A stretch of 64,000 nucleotides of DNA from Dechloromonas agitata is5. GTDB taxonomy: Bacteria; Pseudomonadota; Gammaproteobacteria; Burkholderiales; Rhodocyclaceae. The notes beneath the pieces are model-generated. The model saw nothing but the letters and a program-made list of their open reading frames with translations, was not told the DNA's origin and did not search any database. The DNA is taken from positions 806,001 to 870,000 of the forward strand of contig NZ_KI912532.1 in assembly GCF_000519045.1 (NCBI RefSeq). Direction: 5' to 3'. Both the position numbers and the translations under genes were made by a program. Below, piece after piece: positions 48,703 to 56,534 of the stretch. The stretch's first letter is position 1; every line of letters starts with the position of its first letter.

Positions 48703-49271
48703 TTGGCCTCCGCCGTCGGCAAGGGTGCCAGGTCGGCCGGCCAGGACTTCCAGTCGGAGGACAGGCTCCAGTCCTTGTTGCCCAGCGCCGTGATCTGGAA
48801 CGGCCGCGGCAACTGCGCCACGTCGAGACGCAGGCGGACGGCCGCATCGTAGGTTTCGCCCGGCTTGACGCCCTTGTCGCTGCGCTCGATGACCAGCCAG
48901 TTGCGCAGGCGGGAAAGAACCAGCACCGCCTCGCTCAGGGTCGTGAAGGACTGGTGCAGACCGCCGGTGGACAGCCGGTACTGCCGGGTCAGCGCGTGGT
49001 AGGACAGGCGGTAGGTCTGGTTGCGTGCCGCCAGCTTTTCATCCAGCCAGTACCAGCGCTTGCGGGTCAATTCAAAATCGGCGATGAAATGCAGCACAAC
49101 CCCCTTGGTCACCGCTTCCTCCAGGCGCGGGTTGAGATCGAACTTGAAATCGGCCGACAGCACATAGCCGTCGTCGACCGGCTGCAGCTGCGGATTCGTG
49201 ACCTCGATTTCAGCCGCCCAAGCGAGGAAAGGCAGGACGAGGAGAGCCAGCAGCCAGCGCCGCAGGCACAC
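48699..49271 (-). CDS. DUF4390 exported protein
   Basis: A 190-residue protein with an N-terminal signal or anchor (WLLALLVLPFLAWAAE). The beta-rich body carries YVLSADFKFDLNPRLEEAV and RKRWYWLDEKLAARNQTYRL, the DUF4390 signature. GTG 49271 is taken as start: it lies 13 bp after the rsmB stop and gives the complete signal peptide, but the ribosome site is weak. The stop overlaps ntrY ATG. It is conserved in betaproteobacteria between rsmB and ntrY. It is probably periplasmic and could modulate NtrY sensing; that is inference. Confidence 0.85.
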   Translation of the reverse strand: MCLRRWLLALLVLPFLAWAAEIEVTNPQLQPVDDGYVLSADFKFDLNPRLEEAVTKGVVLHFIADFELTRKRWYWLDEKLAARNQTYRLSYHALTRQYRLSTGGLHQSFTTLSEAVLVLSRLRNWLVIERSDKGVKPGETYDAAVRLRLDVAQLPRPFQITALGNKDWSLSSDWKSWPADLAPLPTAEAK

Positions 49272-49284
49272 GGCCAGCCGGCGT

Positions 49285-50544
49285 TCAGGCGCGCTTCTCG
49301 AGCAGGCAGTAGAAGAAGCCATCATGTTCGGCAGTCGGTAAGAGCTGTTCCTCGTGGCACGGACGGGCCTGCGGCTGGCGTTCGATGAAACGGGCGATCT
49401 GCCCGCCGTTTTCGGCCGGGAAAACCGAGCAGGTCGCGTAAAGCAGTTTACCGCCGGGACGAAGGACCTGCCACAGCGCATCGAGGATGCGCGCCTGCGC
49501 CGCGGCAAAGCTGGCAATGTCCGCCTCGCGGCGCAGCCACTTGGCGTCCGGGTTGCGGCGCACGACACCGCTCGCCGTGCATGGCACATCGGCCAGCACC
49601 GCATCGAAGGGGCGGCCATCCCACCAGCCGGCCAGCTGGGCGCAATCGGCGACCCTGACTTCGGCCTGCAACTGTAGTCGGGCCAGGTTTTCCTCGACGC
49701 GCCGGCAGCGCGCTGCCTTCAGGTCAAGCGCCAGCAAATCCATCTCGCCCCGCTCCAGCAGATGCGCCGTCTTGCCGCCCGGCGCAGCGCAAGCATCGAG
49801 CACCCGGCTGCCGGCAGATGGAGCCAGCAACTCGGCGGCCCGCTGCGCACCGGGGTCTTGGACCGAAACGGCACCTTGGGCGAAATCAGGCAATGCCTCG
49901 ACCACCACCGGTCGGGCCAGGGCAAGACCGGCTTCGCCGACCGGTCGCGCTTCGATGCCGGCCGCCTGCAAGCGAACGAGATAGGCGTCGCGCGTCGTCT
50001 GCCGAAGATTGACCCGCAAACCCATCGGCGGCGGCTGGTTGCCAGCCGCGACGATGCGCTGCCAGTCGGCAGGATAGGCCGCCTGCAGCTGCGCCAGCCA
50101 CCAGTCCGGATGCTGCGCCGCAGCGACCGGATCGGCAGCGACAGCAGCCACCAAGGCGTCCTGCTGGCGCAAGAAATTGCGCAGCACGCCATTGACCAGA
50201 CCCCGGAACTTGCCGCCCAGCAATTCGCCGGCGGCGAAAACCGCCTGGTCGACCACGGTATGCACCGCCTCCGGCCGGGTTTCGATGCGGTAGAGGGCAA
50301 CCAGCAACAGGGCGCGGATTTCATCCACTACCAGCGGCCGCTCGAGCAGGCGGGAGAGCATGAAATCGCCCCGGCCGTAGGCACGCAGGCTGCCGTAGAC
50401 AAGATCCTGCACGGCTGGCCGGGCGACCGGATCGACCCGGCCGAGCAGGCCGTCGGCCAGACTCTGCCCGGCAAACACGGCAGCATCGATGCGGGCAGCC
50501 TGCAACAAGGCGTAGGCGAGGGAATTGAGCGGCAATCGGGACAT
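49285..50544 (-). CDS. rsmB: 16S rRNA (cytosine-967-C5)-methyltransferase RsmB
   Basis: A 419-residue RNA methyltransferase. The N-terminal NusB-like domain (ALLLVALYRIETRPEAVHTVVDQAV) is followed by the SAM domain with motif I VLDACAAPGGKTAHLLE. The two catalytic cysteines lie in ADVPCTASG and YATCSVFPAENG. It is the first gene of the DUF4390-ntrY-ntrX unit. It is divergent from the S1/P1 nuclease gene with only 34 bp between starts. Confidence 0.95.
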   Translation of the reverse strand: MSRLPLNSLAYALLQAARIDAAVFAGQSLADGLLGRVDPVARPAVQDLVYGSLRAYGRGDFMLSRLLERPLVVDEIRALLLVALYRIETRPEAVHTVVDQAVFAAGELLGGKFRGLVNGVLRNFLRQQDALVAAVAADPVAAAQHPDWWLAQLQAAYPADWQRIVAAGNQPPPMGLRVNLRQTTRDAYLVRLQAAGIEARPVGEAGLALARPVVVEALPDFAQGAVSVQDPGAQRAAELLAPSAGSRVLDACAAPGGKTAHLLERGEMDLLALDLKAARCRRVEENLARLQLQAEVRVADCAQLAGWWDGRPFDAVLADVPCTASGVVRRNPDAKWLRREADIASFAAAQARILDALWQVLRPGGKLLYATCSVFPAENGGQIARFIERQPQARPCHEEQLLPTAEHDGFFYCLLEKRA

Positions 50545-50578
50545 AGGCCACGATTATCGCACGGGGCATAATGCGGCC

Positions 50579-51466
50579 ATGCGCCGATTGCTGCCCGCCC
50601 TGCTCTGCCTGCTCGCTTCCCTGCCCGTGTACGCCTGGAATGCCGCCGGCCACCGGCTGGTCGCGGTCATTGCCTGGCAACAACTGTCGCCGGCCGCCCG
50701 CGACACCATCGCAGCCCATCTGGCCCGCCATCCCGACCACACCCGTTGGGCTGACAGGGCCCGCTCCTCCGATCCCATCGCCCTGTTCGCCGAGGCGGCG
50801 ACCTGGCCGGACGACATCCGCAACGACCCGCGGTTTTACGACGAGGGTCGCCAGCCGGCCACCGAGCCCCTGCCCGGCCTGCCCGATACCGCCCGCCACA
50901 AGCGCTGGCATTACATCGATCTCGACACCGACGAGCGGGTGCGGGCGGGCGAACTGGACAGCCGGATCGAGCGCCTCACCCGGCAATTGAAAACCAGCCG
51001 CCAGCCCGAGCAGATCACCTACGCCCTGCCCTGGCTGTTGCATCTGGTCGGCGACATCCACCAGCCGCTGCACGTCGGCCGGCATGGCGACGAAGGCGGC
51101 AACGCGGTCGAGATCGAAAACCCGTTCAACAAGCGCCTGCCTTTCTCCAGCCTGCACCTGTATTGGGACGACCTGCCCGGGCCGCCCTGGCTGCGCGGCA
51201 AACGTCTGGCAGAAAACGCCCGCCGCCTGCTCGAACGCTACCCGGCGCCGGAGCAAGGCAATGTCGCCCTGTGGCGGGAGGAAAGCCACCGGCTGCTCGA
51301 TAGCGCCTACCCCACCGAACCGGGCAGCTTGCTACCCGTGGTCAGCGACACCTTCCACCGCGCCAGCCGCGACACCGCCAACCGGCGCATCGTCGAAGCC
51401 GGCTACCGCCTCGGCCGCCTGCTCGACAGCATGTTCAGCCACACCGTTTCACGTGAAACGCCCTAG
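50579..51466 (+). CDS. S1/P1-type zinc nuclease, exported
   Basis: A 295-residue secreted nuclease of the S1/P1 family. The signal peptide (LLPALLCLLASLPVYA) leaves Trp as the mature N-terminus (WNAAGHRLVA), which in this family is itself a zinc ligand. Other ligands fall in RHKRWHYIDLD, WLLHLVGDIHQPLHVG and LHLYWDDLPG. It is likely a periplasmic or secreted single-strand DNA/RNA nuclease, able to scavenge phosphate or nucleotides. It is divergent from rsmB and 9 bp before speD. A perfect parS core overlaps its last codons. Confidence 0.92.
   Translation: MRRLLPALLCLLASLPVYAWNAAGHRLVAVIAWQQLSPAARDTIAAHLARHPDHTRWADRARSSDPIALFAEAATWPDDIRNDPRFYDEGRQPATEPLPGLPDTARHKRWHYIDLDTDERVRAGELDSRIERLTRQLKTSRQPEQITYALPWLLHLVGDIHQPLHVGRHGDEGGNAVEIENPFNKRLPFSSLHLYWDDLPGPPWLRGKRLAENARRLLERYPAPEQGNVALWREESHRLLDSAYPTEPGSLLPVVSDTFHRASRDTANRRIVEAGYRLGRLLDSMFSHTVSRETP
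51446..51459. other. parS-like ParB site at the nuclease gene 3' end
   Basis: GTTTCACGTGAAAC is the perfect 14-bp parS core palindrome; outer flanks are C and G rather than T and A. It overlaps the codons HTVSRETP at the end of the S1/P1 nuclease. Confidence 0.75.
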
Positions 51467-51475
51467 AATTCCGTC

Positions 51476-51868
51476 ATGAACGGACTGCACCTGATCGCCG
51501 ACCTGCATGACTGCCGTTGTCCCCCGGGCCTCTTGCTCGACGGCCCGGGGCTGGAAGCCTATTGCGCCGATGCCTGCCAGCGCCACGGCCTGACCGTCGT
51601 CGGCCGGCTGTTCCATGCCTTCCGTGATGTTCAGGGCCAGCCGGCCGGCGTCACCGGCACCGTCGTCCTGGCCGAATCGCATCTGGCCATCCACACCTGG
51701 CCGGAAATCGGGGCCGTCACGCTCGATGTCTATGTCTGCAATTTCAGCGGCGACAACAGCGGCCGGGCGCTGGCCCTGTTCGCCGAAGTCATCGGCCGCT
51801 TCGCGCCGGATATCGTGGAAAAAAAAGAGGTGGCACGCGGCCACCTCGCTTCACCACTGGCTGACTGA
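51476..51868 (+). CDS. speD: S-adenosylmethionine decarboxylase proenzyme SpeD
   Basis: A 130-residue small prokaryotic-type SAM decarboxylase providing decarboxylated SAM for spermidine synthesis. The self-cleavage site is at Ser68 in LAESHLAIHTWPE, generating the pyruvoyl group; GAVTLDVYVCNFSGDN follows with the conserved Cys. A spermidine synthase is not adjacent. It is paired with the nuclease gene. Its stop is directly adjacent to the htpX stop on the opposite strand. Confidence 0.94.
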   Translation: MNGLHLIADLHDCRCPPGLLLDGPGLEAYCADACQRHGLTVVGRLFHAFRDVQGQPAGVTGTVVLAESHLAIHTWPEIGAVTLDVYVCNFSGDNSGRALALFAEVIGRFAPDIVEKKEVARGHLASPLAD

Positions 51869-52720
51869 TCAGCCCCAGCCACCCATCGCCCGCAACCGGG
51901 CGATGCGCTCCTCGGTCGCCGGGTGGGTCGAAAAAAGGCTGCGCAGACCGCCGCCGGACAGCGGGTTGATGATCATCATCTGCGCCGTTTCCGGGTGAGC
52001 CTCGGCCGGCCCCAGCGGAATGCGCCCCTCGGCGTACCTCTGGATCTTGCCCAGGGCATCGGCCAGGGCGTTGGGGTCGCCGCTGATCTGCGCCCCACCC
52101 GCATCGGCCTCGAATTCACGAGCCCGGGAAATCGCCATCTGGATCAGGCTGGCCGCCAGCGGGGCGAGGATCGCGACCAGAATGCCGACAACGGGATTCA
52201 CCGAGCGTCCGTTCTCGTCGCGCCCGCCAAAGAACATGGCGAAGTTGGCCAGCGCCGAAATCGCACCGGCCATGGTCGCCGAGATGGTCGAGATCAGGAT
52301 GTCGCGGTGCTTGACGTGCGCCAGCTCGTGGGCCATCACGCCGCGCAGTTCACGCGCCGACAGCAACTGGATGATGCCGGTCGTCGCCGCCACCGCCGCA
52401 TGCTCCGGATTGCGCCCCGTGGCAAAGGCATTGGGCTGCGCCTCGTTGATGATGTACACCTTCGGCATCGGCAGTCCGGCCTGGCGGGCCAGTTCGCGCA
52501 CCATGGCATAGAACTGCGGCGCACTGGTTTCATCGACCGGCTGGGCGTTGTACATCTTCAACACCATGCTGTCCGAGAACCAGTAGGAGACCAGGTTCAT
52601 CGCACCGCCGAAGGCCAGCGCCATCAGCATGCCGGATGTGCCGCCGATCATCCCGCCGACGATACCGAACAGCGCCATGATGGCGGCCATCAGAATCGCC
52701 GTTTTAACCCAGTTGAACAT
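51869..52720 (-). CDS. htpX: Membrane zinc protease HtpX
   Basis: A 283-residue M48B inner-membrane protease degrading misfolded membrane proteins. Two N-terminal helices precede the zinc site [10 protein letters not shown] near residue 130. Another hydrophobic pair and the third ligand in [11 protein letters not shown] follow. The C-terminal [14 protein letters not shown] motif is typical. It lies 59 bp after fmt in the same orientation, probably the tail of the def-fmt unit. Confidence 0.95.
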   Translation of the reverse strand: MFNWVKTAILMAAIMALFGIVGGMIGGTSGMLMALAFGGAMNLVSYWFSDSMVLKMYNAQPVDETSAPQFYAMVRELARQAGLPMPKVYIINEAQPNAFATGRNPEHAAVAATTGIIQLLSARELRGVMAHELAHVKHRDILISTISATMAGAISALANFAMFFGGRDENGRSVNPVVGILVAILAPLAASLIQMAISRAREFEADAGGAQISGDPNALADALGKIQRYAEGRIPLGPAEAHPETAQMMIINPLSGGGLRSLFSTHPATEERIARLRAMGGWG

Positions 52721-52779
52721 GGCTGACCTCCGCCAGGTGATTATCCAGAGCTGTTAACTGGTGGCGTAGCGCGGCAAAA

Positions 52780-53703
52780 TCAAGCCGGGATGTCGAACCG
52801 GTCGCCTACCTTGAGCGGATGCCCGGCCAGGAATTGCTGCACCGGCAGACGCTTGCCGCCGGCTTTCTGCAATTCGCTCACCGCCAGGGCACCCTCGCCG
52901 CAGGCGATCACGATCCGTTTCTTGTCCACCGCCAGCACGCTGCCGACCGGGCCGCTGCCGGCCACTGGCGTTGCCTGCCACAGCTTGACAGTCTGCCCGC
53001 CGAACAAAGCCTGCGCCCCCGGGAAGGGATTGAAGGCCCGGATATGGCGATCCAGCTCGGCTGCCGATTTCGTCCAATCGATCACCGCCTCGGCCTTCTC
53101 GATCTTGTGCGCGTAGGTCACCCCCTCGCCCGGTTGCGGTTCGGCCGGCAGCGGCAACTGGCCCAATGCCTCGACGCACAGACGGGCACCCAACTCGGCC
53201 AGACGATCGTGCAGGCTGGCAGTGGTATCCGTCGCTGCGATCGGCAAAGCACCGCGCAACAAGACCGGCCCGGTATCCAGCCCGGCTTCCATCTGCATGA
53301 TGCACACGCCGGTTTCCGCATCGCCAGCCAGCAAGGCGCGCTGGATCGGTGCCGCACCGCGCCAGCGCGGCAGCAGCGAACCGTGGATATTGATGCAGCC
53401 AAAACGCGGCATGTCGAGCACCGCCTGCGGCAGGATCAGGCCATAGGCGGCCACGACCATGACCTCGGCCCCTACGGCGGCGATCTTCGCCTGTGCCTCG
53501 GCATCCTTCAGGGTCAGCGGCTGGAAGACCTCGATACCGTGCGCCAGCGCCACGTTCTTGACGGCTGACGGCTGCAGCGCCATGCCACGCCCAGCCGGAC
53601 GATCCGGCTGGGTGAGCACGAGGGCGACCTGATGGCCGGCGGCGACAATGGCCGACAGCGCCTGAGAGGCGAATTCCGGCGTCCCGGCAAAGATCAGTTT
53701 CAT
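52780..53703 (-). CDS. fmt: Methionyl-tRNA formyltransferase Fmt
   Basis: A 307-residue enzyme that formylates initiator Met-tRNA with 10-formyl-THF. It starts [19 protein letters not shown]. The active site has Asn and His of [19 protein letters not shown] and Asp of [12 protein letters not shown]. The C-terminal OB-fold tRNA domain begins near residue 207. The ATG overlaps the def stop (ATGA), the usual coupling with the deformylase that removes the same group. Confidence 0.97.
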   Translation of the reverse strand: MKLIFAGTPEFASQALSAIVAAGHQVALVLTQPDRPAGRGMALQPSAVKNVALAHGIEVFQPLTLKDAEAQAKIAAVGAEVMVVAAYGLILPQAVLDMPRFGCINIHGSLLPRWRGAAPIQRALLAGDAETGVCIMQMEAGLDTGPVLLRGALPIAATDTTASLHDRLAELGARLCVEALGQLPLPAEPQPGEGVTYAHKIEKAEAVIDWTKSAAELDRHIRAFNPFPGAQALFGGQTVKLWQATPVAGSGPVGSVLAVDKKRIVIACGEGALAVSELQKAGGKRLPVQQFLAGHPLKVGDRFDIPA

Positions 53704-54203
53704 GCCGTGACGCGCGCCTGCTTAGCCAGCTTGCTCTTGATCCGCCCCTGCTTCAGTTGCGACAGGTGGTCCACGAAGACGATGCCATCCAGGTGATCGA
53801 TCTCGTGCTGGATGCACACCGCCAGCAGGCCTTCGGCCGCCATCTTCTGCTCCTTGCCGTCGAGGTCCTGATAGTGGATGGTCACCCGCTCGGCCCGCTC
53901 GACCTTGTCGTAGATGCCAGGCACCGACAGGCAGCCCTCCTCGCCGATCTGCGCCCCTTCGCAATGCGACAGGGTCGGGTTGATGAAGGCCAGCAGGTTG
54001 TTCTTCTCTTCCGAGACGTCGATCACCACGACGCGCTTGTGCACGTCGACCTGCGTCGCCGCCAGCCCGATGCCGGGCGCCTCGTACATGGTTTCGGCCA
54101 TGTCGGCGACCAGTTTCCGGATGCCGTCATCGATCTTGGCTACGGGTTGCGCGACCTTTTTCAGGCGCGGATCGGGAAAACGCAAAATGGGTAGGAGGGC
54201 CAT
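53700..54203 (-). CDS. def: Peptide deformylase Def
   Basis: A 167-residue iron/zinc deformylase removing the N-formyl group from new proteins. All three motifs are intact: [16 protein letters not shown] with metal Cys, and QHEIDHLDG with two His and the catalytic Glu. It starts [17 protein letters not shown]. It is divergent from the LysM gene and first in the def-fmt unit. Confidence 0.97.
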   Translation of the reverse strand: MALLPILRFPDPRLKKVAQPVAKIDDGIRKLVADMAETMYEAPGIGLAATQVDVHKRVVVIDVSEEKNNLLAFINPTLSHCEGAQIGEEGCLSVPGIYDKVERAERVTIHYQDLDGKEQKMAAEGLLAVCIQHEIDHLDGIVFVDHLSQLKQGRIKSKLAKQARVTA

Positions 54204-54347
54204 GGTTCAAATGGAATAAAAGCTTGCTCGCTTAGGTTATTACGTGCAGAATCTAAAGCAATTCCGAGGTATGCAAACGCAAATCGCTTGACGCACCTGA
54301 GACCGCATCGGCGGCATTGCGTTCCACCGGCACGAGAGGTTACGACT

Positions 54348-55382
54348 ATGGTTCGCATTATATCCGCGCTCATCTTGGCCGTGACGGCCGTCTGCGCATC
54401 CGCCGCCGACCCGCTGCAGCTCGTCGACAACCCGCCGGATCGCCACGTCGTCGTCAAGGGCGACACGCTGTGGGACATCTCGGGAAAATTTCTGAAGCAC
54501 CCCTGGCGCTGGCCGGAAATCTGGCAGATGAACCGTGACCAGATCAAGAATCCGCACCTCATCTACCCGGGCGACGTCGTCCTGCTCGACATGTCGAGCG
54601 GCTCTCCGCGCCTGCGGCTGGGCAAGAAGGTCGGCAGCGGCGGCCCCGGCAAGCTGCAGCCGACGGTATACAGTACACCGGTCCAGCAGGTCATCCCGAG
54701 CATCCCGGCCAACGCCATCGAGCCCTTCATCTCGCAGCCGCTGGTCATCGAGGACAGCGAACTGGACACCGGCGTCAAGATCGTCGCCATGCAGGAAGAC
54801 CGCATGCTGGTCGGCACCGGCGATACCTTCTACGCCTCAGGCATCCCGGACACCTCGGTCGAGAAGTGGCACATCTTCCGCAAGGGCAAGCCGCTGAAGG
54901 ATCCGGCCACGGGCAAGGTGCTCGCCTACGAAGCCTTCTTCCTCGGCAACGCCAAGCTGGTCAAGCCGGGCGAACCGGCCCTGTTGCGCATCTCCCTGGC
55001 CAAGGAAGAGATCGCCCGCGGCGACCGCCTGGTCCCGGCTCCCGAGCCGCAGATCATCTCCTATGTGCCGCATCGTCCGGAACAGGAAATCTCCGCCCGC
55101 GTCCTCGGCATCTACGGTGGCCTGCGTGAAGGCGGCGCCAATTCGGTCGTTGCCCTCAACGTCGGCAAGAAGGACGCCATGGAAATCGGCCACGTCGTCG
55201 CTCTCTACCGCAAGCGCGTTTCGCTCGATGTCGACGAGAGTGGCCGCCGCACCGAAACGCCGGTACCGGACGAACGCTACGGCCTGGCCTTCGTCTTCCG
55301 CGTCTTCGACGGCATCAGCTATGCGCTGGTCGTCGAATCCTCCAAGGCCGTCATCGTCGGGGATACGGCAAGGAATCCGTGA
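54348..55382 (+). CDS. LysM-domain exported protein
   Basis: A 344-residue periplasmic or envelope protein. The signal peptide (ISALILAVTAVCASA) is followed by one LysM peptidoglycan-binding domain (HVVVKGDTLWDISGKFL to NPHLIYPGDVVLL, residues about 33-75). A long beta-rich region without known domain fills the rest. GAGAGG precedes ATG 54348. The stop overlaps the dprA GTG. LysM-dprA neighbourhood next to def-fmt is conserved in many betaproteobacteria. Confidence 0.9.
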   Translation: MVRIISALILAVTAVCASAADPLQLVDNPPDRHVVVKGDTLWDISGKFLKHPWRWPEIWQMNRDQIKNPHLIYPGDVVLLDMSSGSPRLRLGKKVGSGGPGKLQPTVYSTPVQQVIPSIPANAIEPFISQPLVIEDSELDTGVKIVAMQEDRMLVGTGDTFYASGIPDTSVEKWHIFRKGKPLKDPATGKVLAYEAFFLGNAKLVKPGEPALLRISLAKEEIARGDRLVPAPEPQIISYVPHRPEQEISARVLGIYGGLREGGANSVVALNVGKKDAMEIGHVVALYRKRVSLDVDESGRRTETPVPDERYGLAFVFRVFDGISYALVVESSKAVIVGDTARNP

Positions 55383-56455
55383 GCGATCGCGACAGTCTGG
55401 CCGCCTGGCTGCGGCTGACCCTCATTCCCGGCCTCGGCGGCGAGACGCAACGAAAGCTTCTCGCCGCTTTCGGTTTACCCGAAGCCATTTTCGCAGCCGG
55501 TCGCCTGGCGGCGCGCAGCGTAGCTGGCGAGCGGGCCGACCGGCTGTTCGACCACGACGCCACGGCTGCCGTCGAGCATGCGCTGGCCTGGGCCGGCCAG
55601 CCCGGGCAGACGATCCTCACGCTGGGCGATGACGACTATCCGCCCGCCCTGCTCGAAATCGCCGATCCGCCCACTGTTTTGTATGTGCGGGGCAATCCGG
55701 CCCTGCTCAGACGACGGGGCATCGCCGTGGTCGGCAGTCGCAACGCCACACCGCAAGGTATCCAGAATGCGGAAAGCTTCGCCCGCCACCTGGCCGGTCG
55801 CGGCCAGTGCATCATCAGCGGCCTGGCCCTCGGCATCGATGCCGCTGCCCATCGTGGTGCCCTTGCCGCCGATGGCGAGACGGTCGCCGTGATCGGAACC
55901 GGTGCCGACCGCATCTACCCGGCCCGCAACAAGGAACTGGCGCTGGCCATCGCCGCCCGCGGCGTGATCGTGTCCGAATTTCCGCTCGGCACACCGGCCG
56001 TCGCCCACAATTTCCCGCGTCGCAACCGCATCATCTCCGGCCTGGCACGCGGCGTACTAGTCGTCGAAGCCGCCCCCGAGAGCGGCTCGCTGATCACCGC
56101 CCGGCTGGCTGCCGAACAGGGTCGCGAGGTATTCGCCATTCCCGGCTCGATTCATTCGCCGGTCGCCCGCGGCTGCCATCTGCTGATCAAGCAGGGCGCC
56201 AAACTGGTCGAATCGGCACACGACATCCTCGACGAACTCGTTGATTTTGACGATACGCCGCCCCCGCCAGCTCCGCCGGAATCGTCTGACGAGCCGGCCC
56301 TGCTCGCTGTGCTCGGTCACGACCCCTGCGCCCTGGACGACCTGGTGGAACGCTCCGGGCAGTCCGCCGACCAACTGCTGCCGGAGTTGCTGAGCCTCGA
56401 ACTGGCCGGCCGCATCGCGACACTACCCGGTAACCGCTACCAGCGACTGCGCTAG
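55379..56455 (+). CDS. dprA: DNA-processing protein DprA (Smf)
   Basis: A 358-residue recombination mediator that loads RecA on incoming single-stranded DNA in natural transformation. Domains are N-terminal SAM-like helices, then the Rossmann-like core (IAVVGSRNATPQGIQNAE; ISGLALGIDAAAHRGAL; VSEFPLGTPAVAHNFPRRNR) and a C-terminal winged-helix (residues about 300-358). GTG 55379 overlaps the LysM gene stop. With yifB/comM it hints at competence, though uptake genes are not in this window. Confidence 0.95.
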   Translation: MSDRDSLAAWLRLTLIPGLGGETQRKLLAAFGLPEAIFAAGRLAARSVAGERADRLFDHDATAAVEHALAWAGQPGQTILTLGDDDYPPALLEIADPPTVLYVRGNPALLRRRGIAVVGSRNATPQGIQNAESFARHLAGRGQCIISGLALGIDAAAHRGALAADGETVAVIGTGADRIYPARNKELALAIAARGVIVSEFPLGTPAVAHNFPRRNRIISGLARGVLVVEAAPESGSLITARLAAEQGREVFAIPGSIHSPVARGCHLLIKQGAKLVESAHDILDELVDFDDTPPPPAPPESSDEPALLAVLGHDPCALDDLVERSGQSADQLLPELLSLELAGRIATLPGNRYQRLR

Positions 56456-56534
56456 CGATCCCCCTACTTATTGACGGCTTGCCAAGCCGCTCGCGGGACA
56501 CTTATCATGCCCCGGCACTCCAACAGGTCAAACC

